From: an uncultured Erysipelotrichales bacterium
GTDB lineage: Bacteria > Bacillota_I > Bacilli_A > Erysipelotrichales > Coprobacillaceae
Assembly: GCA_910586805.1 (NCBI GenBank)
Contig: CAJUJC010000106.1
Location: 1 to 5,748, forward strand
Reading direction: 5' to 3'
DNA: 5,748 nucleotides
Position numbers and translations under genes: made by a program. Positions 1-5,748 of the stretch are shown piece after piece. The notes beneath the pieces were generated by a model. That model was not told the DNA's origin, ran no database searches, and saw only the letters and a list, made by a program, of their open reading frames with translations. How positions within the stretch are numbered: the stretch's first letter is position 1; every line of letters starts with the position of its first letter.

Positions 1-709
1 CTGGTAAATCTTGTGAATGAATCATCTCAGTCATCATTTGATATCCAGATTCGCTAGTAAATTTATCTTCTTTAATATACTTTTGATAATTCATTTGATA
101 TTTTTGACAGTATTTCTCAAAAGAATTACGACGTATATCAAAATAGAGCTGATTATCATCATCATGTTCAATACCACCTAAAAACCCAACTTTTGTATGA
201 CCCAACATATGAAAATAGTCTACGACTTGTTTGATAGCATTATCAAAATCTAAAACTACACATACTTCGCTACAAGGACTCGCTAAATCCATATCTAATA
301 GAATTATATTTTCACAAAAAGATTTTAATTTATGAATGTATTCCATACTAAATTTTCCTAAACAAATAATTCCACTAACATCATGAAGGGATTGATAGAT
401 ATTAATATCGTCTGAAAAAATACGTCTGACAGCAATTTGATGAGACTTTAAAAAATTTTCTACACCTTGTCTTAAAGTGAGATAATAAGGATCATTTAAT
501 TCCTCATCAATTGAATACCATCGTACAATAGCAAAAATCGCTTTTGTAGTTTTTTTAGGTTTGACAATATATTGCAATTGTTTTGCTGCCTCTAAGACAG
601 CTTTTTTTGTGTCTTCAGTAACACTTAAAGATTCATCGTTGTTTAAAATACGTGAAGCAGTGGCTATAGACACATTAGCTAATTCAGCTACATCTTTTAA
701 TTTTGCCAT
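1..709 (-). CDS. LacI/GalR-family transcriptional repressor, C-terminus cut off by window edge
   Basis: DNA-binding, sugar-responsive repressor. The start is the ATG at 709-707, preceded by AGGAGAG (723-717) with a 7-nt gap. The visible 236 residues open with a classic LacI helix-turn-helix: LKDVAELANVS (4-14), then SIATASRILN (14-23), with Ala18 where Val is usual, and TEDTKKAVLEAAKQLQY around 31-47. The hinge segment (about 48-58) is Lys-rich and lacks the usual ARxL, as in the GalR/EbgR/MsmR-type subgroup. The periplasmic-binding-protein-like effector domain begins at about 58 (AIFAIVRWYS) and includes a typical HTKVGFLGG strand. Family members are about 330 residues, so roughly 95 are missing on the left. 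It is transcribed away from the esterase/sialidase genes and shares their intergenic region, which suggests local control. The effector cannot be read from the sequence; EbgR/GalR relatives respond to galactose or galactosides, which would suit a mucin-glycan locus (inference). Confidence 0.93.
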   Translation of the reverse strand, partial: MAKLKDVAELANVSIATASRILNNDESLSVTEDTKKAVLEAAKQLQYIVKPKKTTKAIFAIVRWYSIDEELNDPYYLTLRQGVENFLKSHQIAVRRIFSDDINIYQSLHDVSGIICLGKFSMEYIHKLKSFCENIILLDMDLASPCSEVCVVLDFDNAIKQVVDYFHMLGHTKVGFLGGIEHDDDNQLYFDIRRNSFEKYCQKYQMNYQKYIKEDKFTSESGYQMMTEMIHSQDLP

Positions 710-716
710 TTTTATT

Positions 717-723
717 CTCTCCT
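717..723 (-). promoter_or_regulatory. Ribosome binding site of the LacI-family gene
   Basis: Minus-strand AGGAGAG lies 7 nt upstream of the ATG at 709. It is a strong Shine-Dalgarno match and fixes the repressor start. Confidence 0.85.
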
Positions 724-741
724 ATATAGTGTTTCTACAAT

Positions 742-770
742 ATGATAACATAAATTAAAAAAAATAACAA
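742..770 (-). promoter_or_regulatory. Sigma-A-type promoter for the LacI-family gene
   Basis: On the minus strand, TTGTTA (770-765) and TATCAT (747-742) are separated by exactly 17 bp. Each matches its consensus hexamer at four or five positions. Transcription would start near 735, giving a leader of about 25 nt that includes the AGGAGAG site. In DNA this AT-rich, chance matches are common, but the spacing and position are right. Confidence 0.6.
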
Positions 771-780
771 TTTTTTCATA

Positions 781-822
781 GTAAAAAAAGTAAAAAAGTA
801 AAATTAGTAAAACAAAGTAAAA
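781..822 (+). repeat. Five spaced GTAAAA direct repeats in the divergent intergenic region
   Basis: GTAAAA begins at 781, 790, 798, 807 and 817, giving spacings of 9, 8, 9 and 10 bp. It occurs nowhere else in the intergenic region. The array sits between the repressor promoter and the promoter proposed for the rightward genes. It could be a protein-binding or bent A-tract element, or simply low-complexity AT-rich sequence. No function is established. Confidence 0.45.
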
Positions 823-831
823 ACGTTAAAT
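818..831. promoter_or_regulatory. Candidate LacI-family operator centred on AACGTT
   Basis: The hexamer AACGTT (822-827) is a perfect palindrome with a central CG, flanked by A/T-rich arms (TAAA before, AAAT after). LacI-family operators, including CcpA-type cre sites, are palindromes with a central CG, and this is the only CG-centred palindrome noticed in the intergenic region. It lies about 35 bp upstream of the proposed extended -10. The outer arms are only partly symmetrical and the outer TG/CA of a full cre site are missing, so a site for the divergent repressor is more likely than a cre, but neither is proven. Confidence 0.35.
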
Positions 832-864
832 AAAAATATAATTATATTTTACTAAAATAAATTA

Positions 865-873
865 TGATATAAA
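865..873 (+). promoter_or_regulatory. Possible extended -10 promoter for the esterase/sialidase genes
   Basis: TGATATAAA fits the extended -10 pattern TGnTATAAT with one mismatch and lies about 32 nt upstream of the preferred ATG at 906. There is no good TTGACA box 16-18 bp upstream, which is tolerated by extended -10 promoters. An exact TATAAT at 837-842 is an alternative but also lacks a -35 partner. AT-richness limits confidence. Confidence 0.4.
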
Positions 874-895
874 TCGAAAGAATAAAGAATTTTGT

Positions 896-901
896 GGGGG
901 A
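896..901 (+). promoter_or_regulatory. Ribosome binding site deciding the start at 906
   Basis: GGGGGA lies 5 nt before the ATG at 906 and can pair with the CCUCC of 16S rRNA through one G-U wobble. A GTG at 894 in the same frame would start inside this purine tract and has no site of its own, so 906 is preferred. Confidence 0.65.
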
Positions 902-905
902 AAAT

Positions 906-1892
906 ATGGGAAAATTAAAAAAGATTTTATTTGGGAGCTTAATCGGCACTATGATTATTGGTTCATTGCCCTCATATGCTTATGCAAGTGAAATTATCAA
1001 TGCAAGTGTAGAAGCACACTATAGTTCGAATCGTATTTCTTGGAACAAGATTGGTAATCACGATACATATAATGTTTATAGAGTGGGTGATGATGATACA
1101 AAGCTTTCTTTAATAACGACAGTGGATGGCTTAGAATATATTGATAATGATGCTGGTGTCAACACACAAGAAAGATATGTTATTAAATGTGCTACTGATG
1201 AAAGTATTCAATCATCAGTTGTGAGAGATTCATATAAAACAGGTATAGAGGCAGTACAAGGTTATGCTGCTGCTGAATTAAATAATTTTCATGTTTCTTT
1301 ATTAGGTGGAAATGAAAAATTTGATGGTACAAAGGTTTTAAGTTTTTCTCAAAATATAAATCAATTAAAAGAAATAAAACAGGGGACAGTTTTGATTTCT
1401 TTTAGATCAGATAAAGACAAAATAGTTAATAATAGGGAAATATTATTAAATATTAAAGATAAAACTGCTGTAACACCTAGTGATAATGCTTTGACTGGTT
1501 CGCCAAATCCAGAAAATTGTATTAGTTTCACGCAGGCAGATACAAATGTATTAAGATATGATATTGGTAATGGGTTGCTTCGTTATAATGTAGAAAATGT
1601 AACTGAAGAAAATAGTTGGATAACTTATGGATTAACGACATATACTGAAGGAACAACTTCTTATTTTAAAAATAGAGTTAATGGAAAAGATGGAGTAAAT
1701 TATAATCATTCAGGTGCTTATTTGAATAACTTCTTAAATAATAGTGCGATTACAAATTTAGATTTTTTAACAATTGGTGGAGCTATTAATAATGGGGTGA
1801 ATAGTGCAGGATTTAAAGGCGAAATTGTTTATGTAACAATTACAGATGAAGTTATGTCTGAAAAGGAAGTAGAAGATTATACAGTTCTGTAA
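906..1892 (+). CDS. Secreted FN3-like plus CBM40/laminin-G-like lectin protein; probably the N-terminal part of a frameshifted esterase
   Basis: Reads as 328 residues from the ATG at 906. A Sec signal peptide is clear: Lys-rich start (KLKK, 3-6), a hydrophobic core and probable cleavage after AYA (25-27). Residues about 29-110 look like a fibronectin-III fold (RISWNKI, YNVYRV, YVIKC strands). Residues about 125-326 resemble the concanavalin-like N-terminal lectin domain of sialidases (CBM40/LamG): LTIGGAINNG (288-297) and FKGEIVYVTITDEVMSEKEV (303-322) match LGGVDIG and IQIHDEVLSERQV in the sialidase encoded downstream. The likely role is binding sialylated glycans outside the cell. There is no catalytic domain, transmembrane segment or anchor. 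The frame ends four codons after the lectin domain, exactly where the -1 frame continues into the SGNH esterase, so this is best read as the severed front of that protein. If truly translated alone it would be a soluble secreted lectin. Confidence 0.8.
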   Translation: MGKLKKILFGSLIGTMIIGSLPSYAYASEIINASVEAHYSSNRISWNKIGNHDTYNVYRVGDDDTKLSLITTVDGLEYIDNDAGVNTQERYVIKCATDESIQSSVVRDSYKTGIEAVQGYAAAELNNFHVSLLGGNEKFDGTKVLSFSQNINQLKEIKQGTVLISFRSDKDKIVNNREILLNIKDKTAVTPSDNALTGSPNPENCISFTQADTNVLRYDIGNGLLRYNVENVTEENSWITYGLTTYTEGTTSYFKNRVNGKDGVNYNHSGAYLNNFLNNSAITNLDFLTIGGAINNGVNSAGFKGEIVYVTITDEVMSEKEVEDYTVL

Positions 1893-1912
1893 CAAATAAG
1901 CTAAATAAAATG
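1881..1912 (+). other. Probable frameshift junction joining the lectin and esterase reading frames
   Basis: The upstream frame stops at TAA 1890-1892. The frame of the downstream protein is open leftward to a TGA at 1859-1861, with no ATG, GTG or TTG before 1910, and it reads VTNKLNK directly before the Met at 1910. One extra base between about 1881 and 1891 would join the two into continuous protein (…EDYT-x-x-VTNKLNKMDIS…). The ATG at 1910 has no Shine-Dalgarno sequence. No canonical X-XXY-YYZ slippery heptamer is present in the 1862-1889 overlap, so a mutation or sequencing error is more likely than programmed frameshifting. Confidence 0.7.
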
Positions 1913-4780
1913 GATATCTCATTAGGATCACAAATATCTCAAATGTTTAATGAATCTGTGGATAATACATGGTTATTTGTTGGTGGCGAAGAAGTTCAAG
2001 GAAGTTATGACCATGTTCAGGGAATGAGAAATTATGTAAGTCATTTTGAAGAATATATAAGATGGACACAAAGTAGTAATACAACTGCTGGAAAACAACG
2101 ATTTGTTATAAACGCAGGAAGAAAAGGACAAACATTGGATGATATTATTAATCATTTTGATTCATATAAGAGTGAGTTTAACCCAAAAGCTATGGCTTAT
2201 ATGGTAGGAAAAGAAGACTATAATCAAAATAATGTAGCTCATTTTAAAGAAGAATTAAAAGAATTTATTACTTTATCTTTATCATTAAGAAATCAACAAG
2301 GTTTTGCTGTTATTCAAAAACCATATACGATTAATGATGCTAATACTGATGCACTTATTCGAAAGTATTGTGAGGCAGTTGATGAAGTTGTAAAAGAATT
2401 TACAGATGCTAATAATGATCAAAGAATTGTTGTTGTAGATCATGATTTAACAGATGAATCGTTAAAAGATGGAATGTTAAATCAAAAAGGTCATTATAAT
2501 ATTGGTCAACAATTAAGTGAAGCAACAATTAAAACCACAAGTCATTTTCCTTGTACAGTTGGAGTGAATTTTAATCTTAAGAATATGAATAAAGTGGAAG
2601 GGTATGCACAAGATATTAAACCAGTTATTCAAAGTAGTGATAATTCTTTAGAGATTGAAATACCAACATATAAGGATGTACAAGAATGGATATATGTTTT
2701 AACTTTAGATGATAAAACGATAACTGATATAGTAGGAAATAAGTTTGTTATTTCTTCGTTAGAAAAAGGATCAAATTATAGTTTAAAGATTCAATCAAAG
2801 GATGGAAAAGTTCAAATAAGAACAATGAGTGGTGTTGTTGGTGAAGGCCAAAATGCAAGTGTAAAAACACAATCACTAGATTCTTTACAAGAGCAATTAA
2901 AAAATAAGATGAACAGTGATGATTCATTAACATGGTTATTTATGGGGGATTCTATTACTCATGGTTCTGCATATACCCTAGGACAAGATACAATTGCTCA
3001 ATCTTTTGAAAAATATTTAAGAGATGATTTAAAGAGAACAAATGATATTGTTGTGAACACAGCAGTTTCTGGAGCAACAATTGATATTACTGGAAGTTCA
3101 ACAATGGCAAGTCTTAATGAAAGATTAAATAATTATAATCCTGATATCATTTCTATTATGTTAGGTACAAATGATTCAACAGTATTATCTGCTGAGCAAT
3201 ACAGAACACAATTAAAAACACTCGTCAATAATGCGAAAGCAAAAACTGATATTATTATTTTGAGATCGCCTTTACCTACACAATGGGATAGAGATGCAAT
3301 GTGTAAGGCATATACACAGGTTATGGAAGAAGTTGCTAGTGAAATGGATTGTATTTTTGTTGATCAATATACACCATTCTATGATGTTGTTGGTAAATAT
3401 CCATATATGTATCAAGATCAATATTATATTTATGGAGATAATTGTGTGTTTGGTCAAGGAAAAGCTCTTCATCCAGGCGCTAATGGACATTTGATGATGA
3501 CAAGACAGTTTATTGAAGGAATTGGAATTTTGGATGAAGATACATTTATACCAAATTTATTTATTCAAATGCCATTTAGTGATAGAGAAGATACAACAAA
3601 TTTAACTTTTGATAAAACAGTGAATTCTATATCGTTTGATACAAAACAATTAAGTGGAGTCAAAGATATCAAGTTAACAGTTCAAGCAAATTCAAAGAAA
3701 TATGAAACGGTTGGAGATAGTGGTATTTTAACTCTAGATAATTTACCATCTCATCAAACATATAAAGTTTCTGTATCTGGATGCAGTACATCACAACCAC
3801 AAATTATTTCTTATACAACACAAAATATAGAATTAATTGATAAAACAAAATTAAATGATCTTATTCAAGAATGTGAAGAAAAAGATTTAAGTATTTATAC
3901 AGCAAGTTCAAAAACTGTGTTTGAAAAAGCATTAAATGATGCTAAAAAAATAAGTGAAAAATTGGATGCAACTATCAAAAATATTGATGATGCTTTGAAT
4001 TCTTTGAATCAAGCTACAAAGCAATTAACAGTAATGACAGCAATAGAAGTAGACATTAAAAATGATATATCTATAAATGATATGGAACAATTAAAAACAC
4101 TTATTAATGAAAATAGTGAAATTCAAAAGATAATCAAAGAAGCTTCAGAGCAAGGACAAAAAATAATGTTTGAGGTATCTTTGAATGGAAAACTAGAAGA
4201 AGTTGATTTAGAGTTATCAAATGAGAATGAAAAAGCTTTTGGGCTTTATCATTTACAGGCTTTCCTAATGGTAGATAATAAAAAAGCTTATGATATGCAA
4301 AGTTTAAATATGCCACTTCAAGTAGAGATAGATGTTCCTAGTGAACTATTAGAAGATAAAGTTGAATCATTTTATTTGATTGGTGGTAGAAATGGAAAAT
4401 ATCAAAACATTGATTTTGAAAGACATGAGGATAGTGTTACTTTTGATGGACAAATTGGTAACCAATATGCCTTTGTGTATGAAGAAAAAGTCAATGAAAT
4501 TGAAAAGCCATCAGATGATGACGAAAAACCAGTTCAACCAATTCCACCATTAGAGGATGATAAAAAGCCAGATACAACAGATGATTTAGATTTTAATAAA
4601 TCGGATATTTTAGAAAGTGAAACAAATGATATTAAACAAAATAATACATCTTTAAATAAAGTACAAACTGAAGATCAATATGAACCATTATTGTATATGA
4701 TTATGTTGACAGTATCATTAGTACCATTTATTTATAAAAAGAAGAAGGGAATAGACAATGAAAGAAAATCGAATAATTAA
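1910..4780 (+). CDS. Two-domain SGNH/GDSL surface esterase with membrane anchor; candidate sialic acid O-acetylesterase
   Basis: 956 residues from ATG 1910. The order is: degenerate SGNH domain (about 18-212), beta-sandwich (215-318), intact-looking SGNH domain (339-545), second beta-sandwich (547-640), FIVAR-type helical repeat (645-709), an unrecognised beta-rich wall-protein domain (710-860), a charged Pro-rich linker (865-890), a hydrophobic segment (926-942) and a KKKK tail. The second SGNH carries GDSITHG (346-352, nucleophile Ser348), NTAVSG (Gly388), GTND (Asn421) and LHPGANGH (His521). At the matching places the first has GGEEVQG, KGQT, GKED and LNQKGH, so Ser, Asn and His are lost. 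Each SGNH-plus-sandwich pair forms a duplicated unit. The fold hydrolyses esters; O-acetyl sialic acid as substrate is inferred from the sialidase lectin upstream and the sialidase downstream. There is no signal peptide and no ribosome binding site at 1910, so the real N-terminus is probably the protein encoded from 906, lost to a frameshift. VQTED (918-922) resembles a sortase signal. Confidence 0.82.
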   Translation: MDISLGSQISQMFNESVDNTWLFVGGEEVQGSYDHVQGMRNYVSHFEEYIRWTQSSNTTAGKQRFVINAGRKGQTLDDIINHFDSYKSEFNPKAMAYMVGKEDYNQNNVAHFKEELKEFITLSLSLRNQQGFAVIQKPYTINDANTDALIRKYCEAVDEVVKEFTDANNDQRIVVVDHDLTDESLKDGMLNQKGHYNIGQQLSEATIKTTSHFPCTVGVNFNLKNMNKVEGYAQDIKPVIQSSDNSLEIEIPTYKDVQEWIYVLTLDDKTITDIVGNKFVISSLEKGSNYSLKIQSKDGKVQIRTMSGVVGEGQNASVKTQSLDSLQEQLKNKMNSDDSLTWLFMGDSITHGSAYTLGQDTIAQSFEKYLRDDLKRTNDIVVNTAVSGATIDITGSSTMASLNERLNNYNPDIISIMLGTNDSTVLSAEQYRTQLKTLVNNAKAKTDIIILRSPLPTQWDRDAMCKAYTQVMEEVASEMDCIFVDQYTPFYDVVGKYPYMYQDQYYIYGDNCVFGQGKALHPGANGHLMMTRQFIEGIGILDEDTFIPNLFIQMPFSDREDTTNLTFDKTVNSISFDTKQLSGVKDIKLTVQANSKKYETVGDSGILTLDNLPSHQTYKVSVSGCSTSQPQIISYTTQNIELIDKTKLNDLIQECEEKDLSIYTASSKTVFEKALNDAKKISEKLDATIKNIDDALNSLNQATKQLTVMTAIEVDIKNDISINDMEQLKTLINENSEIQKIIKEASEQGQKIMFEVSLNGKLEEVDLELSNENEKAFGLYHLQAFLMVDNKKAYDMQSLNMPLQVEIDVPSELLEDKVESFYLIGGRNGKYQNIDFERHEDSVTFDGQIGNQYAFVYEEKVNEIEKPSDDDEKPVQPIPPLEDDKKPDTTDDLDFNKSDILESETNDIKQNNTSLNKVQTEDQYEPLLYMIMLTVSLVPFIYKKKKGIDNERKSNN
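4744..4750 (+). promoter_or_regulatory. Ribosome binding site of the sialidase, inside the esterase gene
   Basis: GAAGGGA lies 7 nt before the ATG at 4758, within the codons for the esterase's basic tail. It supports 4758 as the start and suggests translation coupled to the esterase. Confidence 0.75.
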
Positions 4781-5748
4781 AGTTTTATTGGTATTAGTAT
4801 TATCACTATCAGTATTAACTGGTGTTATGAATTCTTATGCTGAAGAAGTGATGTTAGAACCAACATTACAAATAGAAAATAAAAAATTAGATAAAACACT
4901 TGAAACTGCAAGAAAAAATAGTCAAGAATTAAATACACCAGAAAATTTATCAAAAGTAACAAGTGCTATGAAATCAGGAAGTATTACTTTTAGATTTAAA
5001 TTTAATATTGTCGTTGACCAAAGCAATACAGCTGTTGCAAGAGTCAATGGATTATTGAGTGAATCAAACAATACAACTGCTAACCAATATGCTGTTGTAT
5101 ATGTTGCAAGAAATGTTAATGGTCAAGAAAATATTGGTTTTGAAAAAAGAGCTTCAGCAGGAAGTGCGGGTGTTCATACTTATAACGTTACATTAGAACC
5201 AGGAACACTTAACAATACCAATTGGCATACATTAACATATACATTTGAAGAAGTTGATGAAACAAAATCTAAGGCAATCGTTTATTTAGATGGAAATGTT
5301 ATTGATACTGCTGATGTTACATATAATTTCTTTAATCAAATAAAAGATAATTTAAATACTGTTACTTTAGGGGGAGTAGATATAGGGACTTCATTAAAGT
5401 ATGACGTAGATGGATCAATGGATATGATTCAAATTCATGATGAAGTTTTAAGTGAAAGACAAGTTAAAACTTTACATGAATCAACAAATGTTATAGAACT
5501 TCCAGAAATGACAAATTTATGGCAAAAAGGTACACTTATAAATTCAGGAGAAGAAGGAGATAATCCTGATGGTGTAGCTGTAAGTATGTATAGAATTCCT
5601 TCTATTGTAAAAACAGATAGTGGAAAACTTATTGTTGCTGCAGATGCGAGAAAATATCATTATAATGACTGGGGAGATATTGCAACAGTTGTTAGAACAA
5701 GTGATGATGATGGAAAAACTTGGAATGAAAATAATGTTGTTATAGATA
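4758..5748 (+). CDS. Secreted CBM40-GH33 sialidase (exo-alpha-sialidase), C-terminus cut off by window edge
   Basis: Releases terminal sialic acid from host glycans outside the cell. 330 residues are visible. A signal peptide has KENRIIK, a Leu/Val core and likely cleavage after SYA (26-28). Residues about 72-242 form the laminin-G-like CBM40 domain, including NWHTLTYTF (155-163), VYLDGN (175-180) and IHDEVLSERQV (226-236). The GH33 catalytic domain starts at about 250: YRIP (278-281) supplies the first arginine of the substrate-carboxylate triad (Arg279), DAR (296-298) the second conserved arginine, and NDWGDI (303-308) should contain the acid/base Asp (probably Asp304). SDDDGKTW (315-322) is the first Asp-box. 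The nucleophile Tyr/Glu pair, the remaining arginines, later Asp-boxes and any anchor lie beyond the window, so hydrolytic and intramolecular trans-sialidase types (nanH/nanA/nanB-like) cannot be told apart. It overlaps the end of the esterase gene by 23 bp in another frame, consistent with one operon. Confidence 0.93.
   Translation, partial: MKENRIIKVLLVLVLSLSVLTGVMNSYAEEVMLEPTLQIENKKLDKTLETARKNSQELNTPENLSKVTSAMKSGSITFRFKFNIVVDQSNTAVARVNGLLSESNNTTANQYAVVYVARNVNGQENIGFEKRASAGSAGVHTYNVTLEPGTLNNTNWHTLTYTFEEVDETKSKAIVYLDGNVIDTADVTYNFFNQIKDNLNTVTLGGVDIGTSLKYDVDGSMDMIQIHDEVLSERQVKTLHESTNVIELPEMTNLWQKGTLINSGEEGDNPDGVAVSMYRIPSIVKTDSGKLIVAADARKYHYNDWGDIATVVRTSDDDGKTWNENNVVID

Noticed and set aside
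561..758. 65-codon open frame on the plus strand at the right end of the repressor gene
   Set aside because: It is antisense to the LacI helix-turn-helix coding sequence, has no ribosome binding site and encodes no recognisable domain.
894..905. GTG start at 894 for the lectin protein
   Set aside because: It would begin inside the GGGGGA ribosome binding site and add MGEN before a signal peptide that is already complete from the ATG at 906.
1859..1889. Programmed -1 ribosomal frameshift signal between the lectin and esterase frames
   Set aside because: The direction of shift fits, but the best candidates (TGAAAAG, AAAGGAA) are not proper slippery heptamers. Slipping there would also replace the conserved EVEDYT end of the lectin domain. 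A lost base near 1881-1891 explains the data better.
1973..4316. Short open frames of 60-72 codons on either strand within the esterase gene
   Set aside because: They lie inside a long, well-supported coding sequence, have no ribosome binding sites or domains, and arise by chance in AT-rich DNA.
4781..5748. Search for a terminator or second promoter between the esterase and sialidase genes
   Set aside because: The genes overlap, and no GC-rich hairpin followed by a T-run is visible.

Overview
The window is AT-rich (about 30% G+C by eye) with strong Shine-Dalgarno sites, Gram-positive signal peptides, a FIVAR domain and a wall-anchor-like C-terminus. This points to a low-GC Firmicute, most likely a host-associated gut bacterium of the Erysipelotrichia/Coprobacillus or clostridial type. 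The taxon is inferred from style, not from a marker gene.

Layout. Bases 1-709 (minus strand) hold the N-terminal 236 residues of a LacI/GalR-family repressor that runs off the left edge. A 196-bp AT-rich divergent intergenic region follows (710-905). It contains a good promoter for the repressor, a weaker extended -10 promoter for the rightward genes, five spaced GTAAAA repeats and a palindromic AACGTT that could be an operator. Rightward come three tightly packed reading frames: a secreted FN3-like plus sialidase-lectin (CBM40/laminin-G-like) protein (906-1892), a large two-SGNH-domain surface esterase with a C-terminal membrane anchor (1910-4780), and the N-terminal part of a secreted CBM40-GH33 sialidase (4758 to the right edge, overlapping the esterase gene by 23 bp).

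How they fit together. The cluster looks like a locus for attacking sialylated host glycans. The sialidase would release sialic acid, and an SGNH esterase carried with a sialidase-type lectin would be well placed to remove O-acetyl groups that block sialidases. The divergent GalR/EbgR-like repressor would tie expression to a sugar signal. The esterase's substrate and the repressor's ligand are inferences from context.

Main points for a second look. (1) The first two rightward frames look like one ancestral protein of about 1,290 residues, cut by a one-base frameshift near 1881-1892: the first part has the signal peptide and no anchor, while the second has the anchor, no signal peptide and no ribosome binding site. 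(2) The esterase contains a tandem duplication in which the first SGNH domain has lost Ser, Asn and His of its active site while the second keeps them. (3) The expected acidic partner of the catalytic His in the second domain seems to be Lys. (4) The sortase-like signal reads VQTED where VQTGD would be expected. No RNA genes, mobile elements, CRISPR arrays or convincing terminators were seen.
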